Positions 11,030 to 21,278 of a stretch of DNA of 45,226 nucleotides are shown piece after piece. The position numbers and the translations under genes were made by a program. The notes below the pieces were generated by a model. That model was not told where the DNA came from and made no database searches. It saw only the letters and a program-made list of their open reading frames with translations. The stretch comes from Bacteroidota bacterium (GTDB lineage Bacteria > Bacteroidota > Bacteroidia > Bacteroidales > UBA12077), in NCBI GenBank assembly GCA_020049295.1, contig JAIFLC010000103.1, positions 1 through 45,226 on the forward strand, read 5' to 3'. Every line of letters starts with the position of its first letter. Within the stretch, counting starts at the first letter, position 1.

Positions 11030-11602
11030 TTATACGAGGCCAGCAAATCCCATAAAGGCTAGAGCAAGTATTCCAGCAGTAATAAGTGAAATAGGAACAC
11101 CCTTCATCCCTTTAGGGATATTAACTAATTCCAACTGTTCTCTAATTCCTGCAAGAATTATAAGCGCTAAACCAAATCCGATAGCTGTAGCGGCACCAAA
11201 AACAACTCCTTGCAATAGGTTATAATTTTTCTGAATTACAAGAATGGCAACCCCAAGAACTGCACAGTTTGTAGTAATTAACGGAAGAAAAATGCCTAAT
11301 GCCTGATATAAAGGTGGGCTCACTTTTTTTAGAATAATTTCAACCATTTGAACGAGAGCTGCAATAACCAGAATAAAGGTAATTGTTTGCATAAATGCAA
11401 TTCCTAATGGATTTAGAACATAAATTTGGATAAGGTAGGTGACCATAGTAGCAAGCACAATAACAAAAGTAACAGCTCCAGCCATACCAAGAGCGGTATT
11501 TATTTTATTTGAAACTCCTAAAAAAGGACAAATCCCTAGAAATTGTGCTAATACAACATTATTTACAAATATTGCTGATATTATTAATAAAATATATTCC
11601 AT
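11030..11602 (-). CDS. rnfA: Electron transport complex subunit RnfA
   Basis: 190 aa; [31 protein letters not shown]; six-TM RnfA family; in operon. Confidence 0.95.
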   Translation of the reverse strand: MEYILLIISAIFVNNVVLAQFLGICPFLGVSNKINTALGMAGAVTFVIVLATMVTYLIQIYVLNPLGIAFMQTITFILVIAALVQMVEIILKKVSPPLYQALGIFLPLITTNCAVLGVAILVIQKNYNLLQGVVFGAATAIGFGLALIILAGIREQLELVNIPKGMKGVPISLITAGILALAFMGFAGLV

Positions 11603-11613
11603 ATACCCTCCTC

Positions 11614-12198
11614 TTATTTAGCTTTATTTATTTTATTTACTAAGGCAATTAAGTATCCTAAAGCGATAAATGCTCCTGGTGCAAGAATAAATACAAGAAT
11701 ACCATCACCAGGTATAAACTTGTATCCAAAAACAGAACCATTTCCTAAAAACTCTCTAATAGAACCAAGTATTCCGAGAGCCATTGCAAAACCAAGCCCC
11801 ATTCCAACTCCATCAATCAGTGATGAAAGAACTGAGTTCTTACATGCAAAAGCTTCTGCTCGTCCAAGTACAATGCAGTTAACGACAATCAATGGAATAA
11901 AAATTCCAAGTTTATCATATAAAGAGGGAACATATGCTTGCATTAATAAATCAATAACAGTTACAAATGACGCAATTACAACCACAAAAGCAGGAATTCT
12001 AACTTTGTCAGGAATGATATTTGCAAGTAATGATATTACAACATTCGATCCAACAAGAACAAATGTTGTAGCTAATCCCATACCTATGCCATTAATAGCA
12101 GAAGAAGATGTTGCTAATGTTGGACAAGTACCAAGTACAAGCACTAATATTGGGTTTTCTTTAAAAAATCCTTTTGTAAAATTTTGTAGCTGGTTCAT
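11614..12198 (-). CDS. rnfE: Electron transport complex subunit RnfE
   Basis: 194 aa; [38 protein letters not shown]-type overlap with rnfG. Confidence 0.94.
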   Translation of the reverse strand: MNQLQNFTKGFFKENPILVLVLGTCPTLATSSSAINGIGMGLATTFVLVGSNVVISLLANIIPDKVRIPAFVVVIASFVTVIDLLMQAYVPSLYDKLGIFIPLIVVNCIVLGRAEAFACKNSVLSSLIDGVGMGLGFAMALGILGSIREFLGNGSVFGYKFIPGDGILVFILAPGAFIALGYLIALVNKINKAK

Positions 12199-12770
12199 TG
12201 TAAACCTCCTTTTTGAAGTGTGTTATATGCTCGTTGAACAGCGTCGCAAAAAGCTCTGGAGCTAATAGTTGCAGCAGTAATCGCATCAACTTGTCCACCA
12301 TCTTTTTTAACGACCATTTGAAAATTTTGGGGATCCTTACCATTAAACTGATCCTTAAATTGAGGTTCAGCCATTTTTGTACCCAACCCGGGAGTTTCCT
12401 TTTGTTCTAAAACAGAAATATTTATAATACCACCATCGGGTTTAAAACCCACGATAAGTCCAATATATCCACTAAAGCCTTTATTTGTATATGTTTTTAC
12501 AGCATAACCCACAACTTCATCATTATTTTTAGCAGGATATACCTCAAGACTATCTCCTTCTCCGGTTGGAAGTACTAACATATCTACAGTTGGATCATTT
12601 GTAAATGCAGGTACAACTTGTTTTATAGCATATAGCTTTTTATTAAGCTTAGTTTGTTCAATAGGGGCTTTAGTAACTTGGTAAATAAAACCTAATGTGG
12701 TTGAAGCTAAAAAGCAAATAACAAAAAGTACTAAGAACATGTTCTTAAAATTTGATTCCGTCTTAGCCAT
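12195..12770 (-). CDS. rnfG: Electron transport complex subunit RnfG (FMN-binding)
   Basis: 191 aa; single TM, FMN-binding domain with ETPGLGTKM and DAITAATISS, the expected covalent FMN-Thr motif. Confidence 0.94.
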   Translation of the reverse strand: MAKTESNFKNMFLVLFVICFLASTTLGFIYQVTKAPIEQTKLNKKLYAIKQVVPAFTNDPTVDMLVLPTGEGDSLEVYPAKNNDEVVGYAVKTYTNKGFSGYIGLIVGFKPDGGIINISVLEQKETPGLGTKMAEPQFKDQFNGKDPQNFQMVVKKDGGQVDAITAATISSRAFCDAVQRAYNTLQKGGLQ

Positions 12771-13764
12771 GATTTACCTCCTCTCCGAAACGTTTAGGTT
12801 TAACATAAGCATTAATCAGGGGCACAAAAGCATTCATTATAAGAATTGCAAATGATACACCTTCGGGATATGCTCCAAAAACCCGGATAAGTATCGTAAG
12901 CACCCCTATTCCGATACCAAAAATCCACATTCCTTTGGTGGTCATTGGTGAAGTTACATAATCTGTTGCCATAAAAACTGCTCCAAGCATAACACCACCA
13001 GTTAAAAGGTGAAAAATTGGATCAGCATTTTTTGTTGGATCTACTAACCATAATATCCCTGTAAATACAGTAATGGTTAAAAATATTGATACTGGAATGT
13101 GCCATGTAATTACTTTTCTGAATAATAAATATGCAAAGCCTATTAAAATGGCAGCGGCTGCAATTTCTCCCATTGAACCACCCATGCGGCCATAAAACAT
13201 TTCCATATGACTTGGGATTTGGGCCATAAGGTCAGTCAAATTATCGCCTTTGCTAAGACCTTCTTTAACAATCCCCAGTGGTGTAGCTCCAGTAACTGCA
13301 TCAGTATAGCCAGTTTTAAATCCTGATGGGACTGGCCAGCTGGTCATTTGCACTGGAAATGAAATTAATAAAAATACACGGCCTGCAAGTGCCGGATTAA
13401 AGGGATTATTACCTAATCCTCCGAATGACATTTTTGCTACTCCAATGGCAAATAAACTACCTAAAATTATTATTCCTAAAGGCAAATTAGAGGGCACATT
13501 AAATGCTATCAAAACTCCAGTTACTATAGCAGAACCATCAGTTATTGTTGGTTCCTTTTTTAACAGAAATTTTTGTATTAACCATTCGAATAAAAGGCAT
13601 GATACAACAGCCACTAATGTTACAATTATCGCTCCTATTCCAAAGAAATAGATCGACATTGCCAACGCGGGCAACATGGCAATTACCACATCGAACATCA
13701 GTCGCTTTACGGTAGTGTCCTCATATACGTGAGGAGACGGTGATACAGTTATTAATTTGTTCAT
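12763..13764 (-). CDS. rnfD: Electron transport complex subunit RnfD
   Basis: 333 aa; NQR2/RnfD family; TDAVTGATPLG covalent flavin motif. Confidence 0.94.
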   Translation of the reverse strand: MNKLITVSPSPHVYEDTTVKRLMFDVVIAMLPALAMSIYFFGIGAIIVTLVAVVSCLLFEWLIQKFLLKKEPTITDGSAIVTGVLIAFNVPSNLPLGIIILGSLFAIGVAKMSFGGLGNNPFNPALAGRVFLLISFPVQMTSWPVPSGFKTGYTDAVTGATPLGIVKEGLSKGDNLTDLMAQIPSHMEMFYGRMGGSMGEIAAAAILIGFAYLLFRKVITWHIPVSIFLTITVFTGILWLVDPTKNADPIFHLLTGGVMLGAVFMATDYVTSPMTTKGMWIFGIGIGVLTILIRVFGAYPEGVSFAILIMNAFVPLINAYVKPKRFGEEVNHG

Positions 13765-15095
13765 TATTGTTTTCTTGATCTAATGATTCGACTTACTCTT
13801 GATTTTCCTAATCGGATATAATCTAGCAATGGTAAACCGGCAGGACATGTAAAACTGCACGAACCACATTCAATGCAATCCATAATTCCATTTTGCTCCA
13901 GTTCATCATTTTTTTCTAGTTGGGTTTGTTTAATTAAAAGAAATGGTTCCAATCCTTGAGGACAAGCAGAAACACATTTTGCACAACGTACACAGGTTGA
14001 TTCTTTTTTGCGTTTCGAAGCGTCTTTAGACATAATAAGTATTCCTGATGTTCCTTTTGTAACAGGCACCTCAGTTGAACTTACCGCCTTACCCATCATG
14101 GGTCCACCATTAATAATTTTCCCTGTATCTTCTGGTAAACCACCAGCTGCTTCAATCAATTGAGATACCGGAGTTCCGATACGAACCATAAAATTTGAGG
14201 GTTTACTAACCAACTGACCCGTAACAGTAACAACCCTTTCAAACAATGGTTTGTTCTTTTGAACAGCTTCGTATACAGCAAATGCAGTTCCTACATTATG
14301 CACTACAGCACCAACATCTAGAGGTAAGCCCCCTGATGGAACTTCACGATTTATTAATGCTTTAATTAATTGTTTTTCACCACCTTGTGGATATTTTACT
14401 TTTAATGGATGAACCTCGATGCCAGGATAATTTTTTACTAACAATGATAAATGAGCAATCGCATCGGGTTTATTATTCTCTATACCTATAAGTGCTCTGC
14501 TCACGCTTAATGCCTTCATAAGTATTTGAACACCTACAAGCATTTCGTTTGCTTTTTCTATCATTAATCGGTGATCAGATGTAAGATAAGGTTCGCACTC
14601 AACACCATTAATGATAAGTACATTTATCTTTTTGCCATCAGGAATAGACAACTTAACATGCGAAGGAAAAGTTGCACCACCCAAACCAACAATACCTGAT
14701 GCATTTATTTTTGCAATTATCTCTTTCTCTGTTAAGCTTATTTCCTTCTTAAGATCAGTTGTTCGATCAATGATTTCATTCCACTCATCGCCTTCGACAT
14801 CAATAATAATGCAAGTACGTTTATACCCTGTAGAATCAAGAACATCGTCAATTTTATTAACGGTTCCTGAAACGGAAGAATGAATATTGGCTGAAACAAA
14901 ACCAGTACTTTCGGCAATTTTATCACCAACTTTTACCTTGTCACCTTTGGCAACAATAACTTTTGATGGAGCACCAATATGCTGAGCAATTGGAATGCTC
15001 ACTGTTTTAGGGAGCGGCAAATTAACTATTGCATTGTCTTCAGAAAATTTACATTCTGCAGGGTGCACACCGCCTTTAACAAATGTTTTTAACAC
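13764..15095 (-). CDS. rnfC: Electron transport complex subunit RnfC
   Basis: 443 aa; GGVHPAECK N-terminus, GLGGATFPSHVK, and two 4Fe-4S motifs (CVRCAKCVSACP, CIECGSCSFTCP). GTG start. Confidence 0.95.
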   Translation of the reverse strand: MLKTFVKGGVHPAECKFSEDNAIVNLPLPKTVSIPIAQHIGAPSKVIVAKGDKVKVGDKIAESTGFVSANIHSSVSGTVNKIDDVLDSTGYKRTCIIIDVEGDEWNEIIDRTTDLKKEISLTEKEIIAKINASGIVGLGGATFPSHVKLSIPDGKKINVLIINGVECEPYLTSDHRLMIEKANEMLVGVQILMKALSVSRALIGIENNKPDAIAHLSLLVKNYPGIEVHPLKVKYPQGGEKQLIKALINREVPSGGLPLDVGAVVHNVGTAFAVYEAVQKNKPLFERVVTVTGQLVSKPSNFMVRIGTPVSQLIEAAGGLPEDTGKIINGGPMMGKAVSSTEVPVTKGTSGILIMSKDASKRKKESTCVRCAKCVSACPQGLEPFLLIKQTQLEKNDELEQNGIMDCIECGSCSFTCPAGLPLLDYIRLGKSRVSRIIRSRKQ

Positions 15096-15126
15096 GTTAA
15101 CCCTCCTATTTATTATTAATTAATTC

Positions 15127-16008
15127 TTATTCTTTTTCACTTGATTTTACCTGTTCAGTATTTCCACCTGTTTCATCTTTTATTTTTCGGGGTGGAAAAT
15201 TGATTTCGAGAATGGCATTTGTTGGACACTCTTCGACACATTTACGGCAAAGTTTACATTTATTGGGATCGATATATGCGAGAAAATTTTCGAGTGTTAT
15301 CGCATCATGAGGACAAACCTTAACACACTTACCACATCCAATGCAAGCGACTTCGCATGCTTTTTTAGCAATACCACCTTTATCTTTATTAACACACGAA
15401 ACAAATATTTTTCGGTCCTTAGCAAACTTTTTTCTTAATTCTATTATTTTATTTGGACATGCCTTAACACAAGCGCCACATGCTGTACATTTTTCATCGA
15501 TAACAACAGGCAATCCTGTTTCTTTGTCCATATAAATAGCATCGAACTTACAAACTGTAACACAATCGCCCAATCCATGGCATCCATATTGACAACCTGT
15601 TTCGCCTGAATATAAACTTGATACAATAGTACAAGTTGCTGCTCCATCATATTCGTTTAGTCGTGGACGTTTTGCAAGTGAGCCAGAACATCTAATAACG
15701 GCAACTAATGGTTCTTTAGCTGTAACCTCTTTACCTAAGATTTTAGCAACAGTTGCCATAACAGCATTACCACCAACGGGACAAAAGAAAGGTGATAAAT
15801 CATCGGATTTTACCATTGCTTCTGCAAGACCTCTGCATCCAGGATAACCACATCCACCACAATTGGCAGCAGGCAAGGCTTCTGTTACCAAATCTATCCT
15901 CGGATCTTCAAATACTTTAAATTTTTGTGCAACAAAATAAAGTATAACTGCAGAAATACCTCCAACTGCACTTAATGAAATAATTGTAAATAAGATAGTT
16001 GTATTCAT
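15127..16008 (-). CDS. rnfB: Electron transport complex subunit RnfB (polyferredoxin)
   Basis: 293 aa; N-terminal TM, CGGCGYPGC motif, several CxxCxxCxxxCP clusters. Confidence 0.95.
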   Translation of the reverse strand: MNTTILFTIISLSAVGGISAVILYFVAQKFKVFEDPRIDLVTEALPAANCGGCGYPGCRGLAEAMVKSDDLSPFFCPVGGNAVMATVAKILGKEVTAKEPLVAVIRCSGSLAKRPRLNEYDGAATCTIVSSLYSGETGCQYGCHGLGDCVTVCKFDAIYMDKETGLPVVIDEKCTACGACVKACPNKIIELRKKFAKDRKIFVSCVNKDKGGIAKKACEVACIGCGKCVKVCPHDAITLENFLAYIDPNKCKLCRKCVEECPTNAILEINFPPRKIKDETGGNTEQVKSSEKE

Positions 16009-16009
16009 G

Positions 16010-16441
16010 TTATTCTTGATTATTCATTTTTTTTATAATAAATGAAAATGTTTTTTGTAATCTGTTTCTAAAAATCATTAATATCAAATAATAGGGGATT
16101 AATATTGCTATGGCACCTAAACCCGATAAACCCTCACTATCAGTTATTTGAGTAAGAATAATTAATGTTATAATGACCAATATAAAAGGAAGTATATAAC
16201 CTATCCAAACTGCTTTAAAACCTAGTGATTGACTTAGTAAAACAGTAACTTCTTCTCCTACCTTATATTGGTTAGAATTTTCAAATACATCAATAGATTT
16301 TTCCTTCATATCAGAAGTAGAACAATATCCTTTAGCGTGACATGAAGCACATCCGGAAAGAGCAACAAAACCAACCCTAATTTTATTACCATTTATTGAT
16401 TCAATAATTCCTTTATGCTCAATTGATTTTGAAACTGACAT
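16010..16441 (-). CDS. RseC/SoxR-reducing-system family protein
   Basis: 143 aa; CASCHAKGYC cysteine cluster, VGEEVTVLLSQSLGFKAVWIGYILPF; first gene of the rnf operon. Confidence 0.88.
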   Translation of the reverse strand: MSVSKSIEHKGIIESINGNKIRVGFVALSGCASCHAKGYCSTSDMKEKSIDVFENSNQYKVGEEVTVLLSQSLGFKAVWIGYILPFILVIITLIILTQITDSEGLSGLGAIAILIPYYLILMIFRNRLQKTFSFIIKKMNNQE

Positions 16442-16591
16442 TCTTATGCATTAACATTTTTAAAAATCGCTTACAAAATTAATTGTATTTAGAAATTAAG
16501 AATTGCTTTTTGTCAGTTTTTGAGATAATAACACTTATTTATTTTGATTTTAAATAAGATATTAAACAAATTGGAAATTTGAAAAACAGAA

Positions 16592-17419
16592 CTATGATTT
16601 ATTATCAATCAATGATTTAATGGGATATTTTAATCCTTCGTATTTTACCAGCCGTGCTTTTATAGTTCCAACAATAATTGGACTTTCAATCCAAACGGGG
16701 ATTCTGTTTTGATCATCTGTAACCCAAATAGTAAGATCTTCGCCTCCTTTAAATACATCTCCGGCAACCAAAGAACCTGTAAATTTGATACAATTAAATT
16801 TGCCAACTCCTCTAACCCTTTTAACTTCTTTCCCTTTATATCGAATATACACATCATGCAGTTCATTATCGAGAAGTATTTTAAATGGTATTTGTTCATT
16901 TTTTTTTACTAGAGAGAAATCAATATTTCGGGCTTGATATATGACTGAGATTAAATCATATGTGCATTTTGGTAATGGAATAGTATCGTACCATAATGGT
17001 TTTTTGGTTTTAAAAGATTCGGAATAAGCCACCATATTATCATAATCGTAATTATACTTTATGTTTATGATATACCCGCCTTCATTAACATCGCGGTGGT
17101 AATAAACAGGTAGAAGAGAATTTGGATCAACCCACGAAGTATAAACATCGCGAACCTGATAAAACCAATCATAAAAAGAAAATGTAATTCCTGTACCTCG
17201 AAGCATTAGCAATTCTTTATTATTTCTTTTCACTGTTTTTGCTTCGAAATTTACAACCCCTACATCAGTCCAAACAAGAAGCCAGTTATAGGTTATAACA
17301 TATTGTAGTTTTTCACCAGATTTGAAAGTTATATTTTTAGGCTTACACGAAGAATCATTTTGAGCATAAGCAGCATGGCTAAAAAGAAAGACGAGTATTA
17401 ACAGGATATATCTAAACAT
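16592..17419 (-). CDS. DUF3108 domain-containing protein
   Basis: 275 aa; signal peptide; FKSGEKLQYVITYNWLLVWTDVGVVNFEAK and LTIWVTDDQNRIPVWIESPIIVGTIKARL. Confidence 0.82.
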   Translation of the reverse strand: MFRYILLILVFLFSHAAYAQNDSSCKPKNITFKSGEKLQYVITYNWLLVWTDVGVVNFEAKTVKRNNKELLMLRGTGITFSFYDWFYQVRDVYTSWVDPNSLLPVYYHRDVNEGGYIINIKYNYDYDNMVAYSESFKTKKPLWYDTIPLPKCTYDLISVIYQARNIDFSLVKKNEQIPFKILLDNELHDVYIRYKGKEVKRVRGVGKFNCIKFTGSLVAGDVFKGGEDLTIWVTDDQNRIPVWIESPIIVGTIKARLVKYEGLKYPIKSLIDNKS

Positions 17420-17423
17420 TTAA

Positions 17424-17458
17424 CTTTAAACTTTTAACTTTTAACTTTTAACTTATAA
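17424..17458. repeat. Five-unit 7-bp direct repeat (plus CTTTTAA / minus A[A/T]AAGTT)
   Basis: ctttaaa cttttaa cttttaa cttttaa cttataa; spans the recG stop codon and abuts the next start codon at 17419. Confidence 0.9.
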
Positions 17459-19544
17459 CACTAAAATCAACTTTTTTATTCGACATCATTTTTAGATGTT
17501 TCATAAGAATACTATTTTCTGACCTTTCGAGCGTTGGATCATTGTCCAGAATCTCTTCGGCAACATTTCTAACATATTGTATTAATTGCCCATCATGAGC
17601 CAGGTTTGAGATTTTAAGATCAAATGTTACTCCACTTTGCTGTGTACCTTCAATATCACCAGGACCACGCAATTTAAGATCGGCATCAGCGATTTCAAAT
17701 CCATCATTTGTTTTTGTCATGATATCAATCCGCTTTCTGGCTTCGTTTGATAGTTTAAAAGAACTCATTAAAATGCAGTATGATTGATCAGCACCACGTC
17801 CAACTCTTCCGCGCAACTGATGTAGCTGTGATAATCCGAATCGTTCTGCACTTTCGATAACCATAACTGATGCATTGGAAACATTCACGCCAACTTCGAT
17901 TACTGTTGTGGCAACCATAATATGAGTCTGACCTCTCACAAAAAGTTTCATTGCAGCATCTTTCTCTTCAGGTTTCATTTGCCCATGAACAATGCTTACT
18001 GCATATTTTGGTGGTGGAAATGCGCGACTAATACTTTCGTAACCATCTTCAAGGTCTTTATAATCGATTTTCTCAGATTCTTTAATCAAAGGGTAAACAA
18101 TATATACTTGTCTTCCCTCTTCAATTTGCTGACGCAAAAATCCAAACATGCGCAATCGTTTCGAATCAAATAAATGAATGGTTTGAATAGGTTTTCGGCC
18201 AGGAGGTAATTCATCAATAACAGATACATCCAAATCACCATAAATAGTCATTGCCAGGGTACGTGGAATTGGAGTAGCTGTCATTACTAAAATATGCGGT
18301 GGATTATGGTTTTTCTTCCATAACTTAGCTCTTTGTGCAACACCAAACTTATGCTGTTCATCAATAACAACAAATCCGAGATTTTTGAATTTAACGGCAT
18401 CTTCAATCAGCGCATGTGTTCCAATTAATATTTGTAAATCACCATCAATCAGATCTTTATGTATTTCCTTACGAACCTTTGTTTTGGTCGATCCTGTGAG
18501 TAAACTCACTTTAACAGATAATTCTTTCATAAACTCCTTTATCGTATCATAATGCTGATTAGCAAGTATTTCAGTTGGAGCCATAATGCAAGACTGGTAT
18601 CCATTATCAAGTGCGATAAGCATACTCATCAATGCCACCAATGTTTTTCCACTCCCTACATCACCCTGTAATAATCGATTCATTTGTTTGCCAGAACCAA
18701 AATCTTTACGGATTTCTTTTATTACCCTTTTTTGTGCTTCAGTTAACTCAAAAGGTAAATTATTTTTATAAAATTGATTGAGGTACTCTCCCACTTTTGA
18801 AAAAATTAATCCATTTGATTTATGGATACGAATACTCTTTTTTTGCAAAATACTAAGTTGTAAATAGAAAAGCTCTTCAAATTTTAACCTGTAAGTAGCT
18901 TTTTTGAGCAAATCGGCACTTTGCGGAAAATGAATATTAAACAATGCTTCGCCCAACGAACATAATTTGTACTTTTTAATTAAATAATCGGGTAATGTTT
19001 CATTAATTTTTCCAATTAAGCTTACCATAAGATTATTCATCAACTTCGAAATGGCACGTGAGGTTAAAAAACTGTTTTTAAGTTTTTCGGATGTATTGTA
19101 ATGTGCTTGCAAACTTGTCTGAATAGTATTTTCATTCTTTATAACGCTTTCAATTTCGGGATGAATAATACTAAATTTTCCACCAAAGTTTCCGGGTTTG
19201 CCAAATACAATGTATTCGTGATTTAACTCAAGACTTTTCTGAATATAGCTCAATCCTTTGAACCAGATTAATTCCATCTTACCAGTTTCATCGGCAAATG
19301 AGGCTACTAATCGTTTTTTGTTACCACCACCAATAGTTTGAAAACCAACAATTTTACCACGAACTTGAATATAAGGTAATTCTGTATTTAACTCACTAAT
19401 GGTATACAGTTTTGAACGATCAATATATTTATAGGGGAAATAATACAGTAAATCCTGAAAGGTATATATTTGCAACTCCTTATTAAGCAGTTCGGCTTTT
19501 TTAGGACCTACTCCTGATAAAAACTTAATTTCCTGTTGCAACAT
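17448..19544 (-). CDS. recG: ATP-dependent DNA helicase RecG
   Basis: 698 aa; N-terminal wedge domain, LLQGDVGSGKTLVALMSM Walker A, DEQHKFGVAQR, VATTVIEVGVNV. Confidence 0.96.
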   Translation of the reverse strand: MLQQEIKFLSGVGPKKAELLNKELQIYTFQDLLYYFPYKYIDRSKLYTISELNTELPYIQVRGKIVGFQTIGGGNKKRLVASFADETGKMELIWFKGLSYIQKSLELNHEYIVFGKPGNFGGKFSIIHPEIESVIKNENTIQTSLQAHYNTSEKLKNSFLTSRAISKLMNNLMVSLIGKINETLPDYLIKKYKLCSLGEALFNIHFPQSADLLKKATYRLKFEELFYLQLSILQKKSIRIHKSNGLIFSKVGEYLNQFYKNNLPFELTEAQKRVIKEIRKDFGSGKQMNRLLQGDVGSGKTLVALMSMLIALDNGYQSCIMAPTEILANQHYDTIKEFMKELSVKVSLLTGSTKTKVRKEIHKDLIDGDLQILIGTHALIEDAVKFKNLGFVVIDEQHKFGVAQRAKLWKKNHNPPHILVMTATPIPRTLAMTIYGDLDVSVIDELPPGRKPIQTIHLFDSKRLRMFGFLRQQIEEGRQVYIVYPLIKESEKIDYKDLEDGYESISRAFPPPKYAVSIVHGQMKPEEKDAAMKLFVRGQTHIMVATTVIEVGVNVSNASVMVIESAERFGLSQLHQLRGRVGRGADQSYCILMSSFKLSNEARKRIDIMTKTNDGFEIADADLKLRGPGDIEGTQQSGVTFDLKISNLAHDGQLIQYVRNVAEEILDNDPTLERSENSILMKHLKMMSNKKVDFSVIS

Positions 19545-19546
19545 AA

Positions 19547-19586
19547 TAAAGTGTCTAAAGTGATCTAAAGTTTTAAGTGCCTAAAA
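19547..19586. repeat. Degenerate TAAAGTG(NN) short tandem repeat
   Basis: taaagtgtc-taaagtgatc-taaagttt-taagtgcc-taaaa; directly upstream of the recG start. Confidence 0.7.
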
Positions 19587-19612
19587 TTTTATTACTATAA
19601 TTCTTTAAACTA

Positions 19613-19620
19613 TATCTTTG
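19613..19620 (+). promoter_or_regulatory. Bacteroidota-type -7 element (TATCTTTG)
   Basis: Matches TAnnTTTG, 36 nt before the ATG at 19657. It overlaps the TTG that the ORF track uses as a start. Confidence 0.5.
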
Positions 19621-19656
19621 TTTCACAATATTAAGTTTTTTTTGAAATTTCAACTT

Positions 19657-20451
19657 ATGATTTCGCGAATAAATTACGCAGTTAAAAATATTAAGTATTT
19701 GATTTTTGCCGGTCATAAAAAAGGACATGGCATACATTCTCCGTTTGTTTATAATTTGATTAAAGATGTTTTTAATAAGAAAGATATTAATTCAGAACTA
19801 CAGAAAGTTTTAGAATTTTATAAAACAATAAATGCTTCTGATGAACTTGTTGAGTTTGAAAATTCAGGAGCAGGATCGGCATATGGCATAAAAAAATCAC
19901 TTACTCTTTCCCAAATAATACATCGTTCAGGAATATCAATAAAGTATGGAAAGCTATTATTTAATTTGGTTAATCACTTTAAGCCAGAAACAATTCTGGA
20001 ATTAGGCACTTCAGTTGGTATTAGCTCAGCATTTATAGGATCAGCAGCTAAAGAGGCAAGATTTATAACCATTGATGCTTCTGAGACAAAGCTAAATAAA
20101 GCCAAAGAATTATCTGAAAATCTAGGATTAAAAAATATCCGATTTGTTAAAGGAGATTTTGATGAAGTACTTGAATCGGTATTATTAAATACCAGCAAAC
20201 TTGATTTTGTATTTATTGATGGAAACCACAAAAAAGAACCCACCTTAAAATATTTCGAACAATGTTTAAATAAATCCCATAATAATTCCGTTTTTATTTT
20301 TGATGATATTCACTGGTCGGATGATATGGAAAAAGCCTGGGATGAGATTAAACGAAATCCAAAAGTTAGAGTCAGTATAGATATATTCAGAATGGGAATT
20401 ATTTTTTTCTGTACCGAATTATCTTATCAACACTATGTTATTAAATTTTAA
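19657..20451 (+). CDS. Class I SAM-dependent (O-)methyltransferase
   Basis: ILELGTSVGISSAFIGSAAKEARFITIDASE and LDFVFIDGNHKKEPTLKYFEQCL. Start moved from TTG 19618 to ATG 19657 because the TTG lies in a promoter-like element. Confidence 0.85.
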   Translation: MISRINYAVKNIKYLIFAGHKKGHGIHSPFVYNLIKDVFNKKDINSELQKVLEFYKTINASDELVEFENSGAGSAYGIKKSLTLSQIIHRSGISIKYGKLLFNLVNHFKPETILELGTSVGISSAFIGSAAKEARFITIDASETKLNKAKELSENLGLKNIRFVKGDFDEVLESVLLNTSKLDFVFIDGNHKKEPTLKYFEQCLNKSHNNSVFIFDDIHWSDDMEKAWDEIKRNPKVRVSIDIFRMGIIFFCTELSYQHYVIKF

Positions 20452-20521
20452 TAAAAAACAGGTGAAAACTTTTAAAATTGATTAATTTCGTAAATCGTAA
20501 AAAAAACATAACTACTTTGTA

Positions 20522-21235
20522 ATGAATAAAGTAATTGAAATACACCAACTTGTAAAAAATTATTATGTTGGAGCCGAAACGATCAGAGCATTAAGATCAG
20601 TTTCGTTAACTATTCAAAGAAATGAATATGTTGCCATTATGGGCCCGTCGGGATCTGGAAAATCAACGTTGATGAATATTATAGGCTGTCTTGATACACC
20701 CACAGGTGGTCAATATGTACTTAATAATAATGATGTAAGTAACCTTGACGATGATCAACTGGCAGAAATCAGAAATAAAGAAATAGGATTTGTTTTTCAG
20801 ACTTTTAACTTACTACCCCGTTATACTGCGCTCGAAAATGTTACTCTGCCGCTTATTTATGCTGGAATAGAAAAAACAGATAGGGTGAAAAAAGCAGAAG
20901 AGGTTCTTTCGAGTGTTGGATTAGCTGATCGTATGACACATAAACCTAATGAATTATCAGGTGGTCAGAGACAAAGGGTTGCAGTTGCAAGAGCAATGGT
21001 TAATAAACCTTCTATAATTTTGGCTGATGAACCTACAGGAAACCTTGATTCGAAAACATCATTGGATATCCTGAATTTATTTGATGAAATCCATAAAAAA
21101 GGAAATACAATAATCATTGTTACCCACGAAGAAGATATTGCAATGCATGCCCATCGAATTATACGACTTAAAGACGGCATGATTGAATCGGATGTAATTA
21201 ATGCGAACCCAACTATAGTCACCCAATTTAATTAA
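20522..21235 (+). CDS. ABC transporter ATP-binding protein (MacB/LolD-like)
   Basis: 237 aa; [18 protein letters not shown] Walker [17 protein letters not shown] signature, [15 protein letters not shown]. Confidence 0.94.
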   Translation: MNKVIEIHQLVKNYYVGAETIRALRSVSLTIQRNEYVAIMGPSGSGKSTLMNIIGCLDTPTGGQYVLNNNDVSNLDDDQLAEIRNKEIGFVFQTFNLLPRYTALENVTLPLIYAGIEKTDRVKKAEEVLSSVGLADRMTHKPNELSGGQRQRVAVARAMVNKPSIILADEPTGNLDSKTSLDILNLFDEIHKKGNTIIIVTHEEDIAMHAHRIIRLKDGMIESDVINANPTIVTQFN

Positions 21236-21278
21236 AACAATTTTCAGAGTATTGTGTTTTATCACTAAACAATCAAAA

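Noticed and set aside
11720-12265. 181-aa plus-strand ORF antisense to rnfE
   Set aside because: Complement of a clear rnfE coding sequence; the translation is low-complexity (TTT/NPIPMP) and unlike a real protein.
19618-19656. TTG start of the methyltransferase ORF as given in the track
   Set aside because: The TTG is part of a TAnnTTTG promoter-like element; the ATG at 19657 is the better start.
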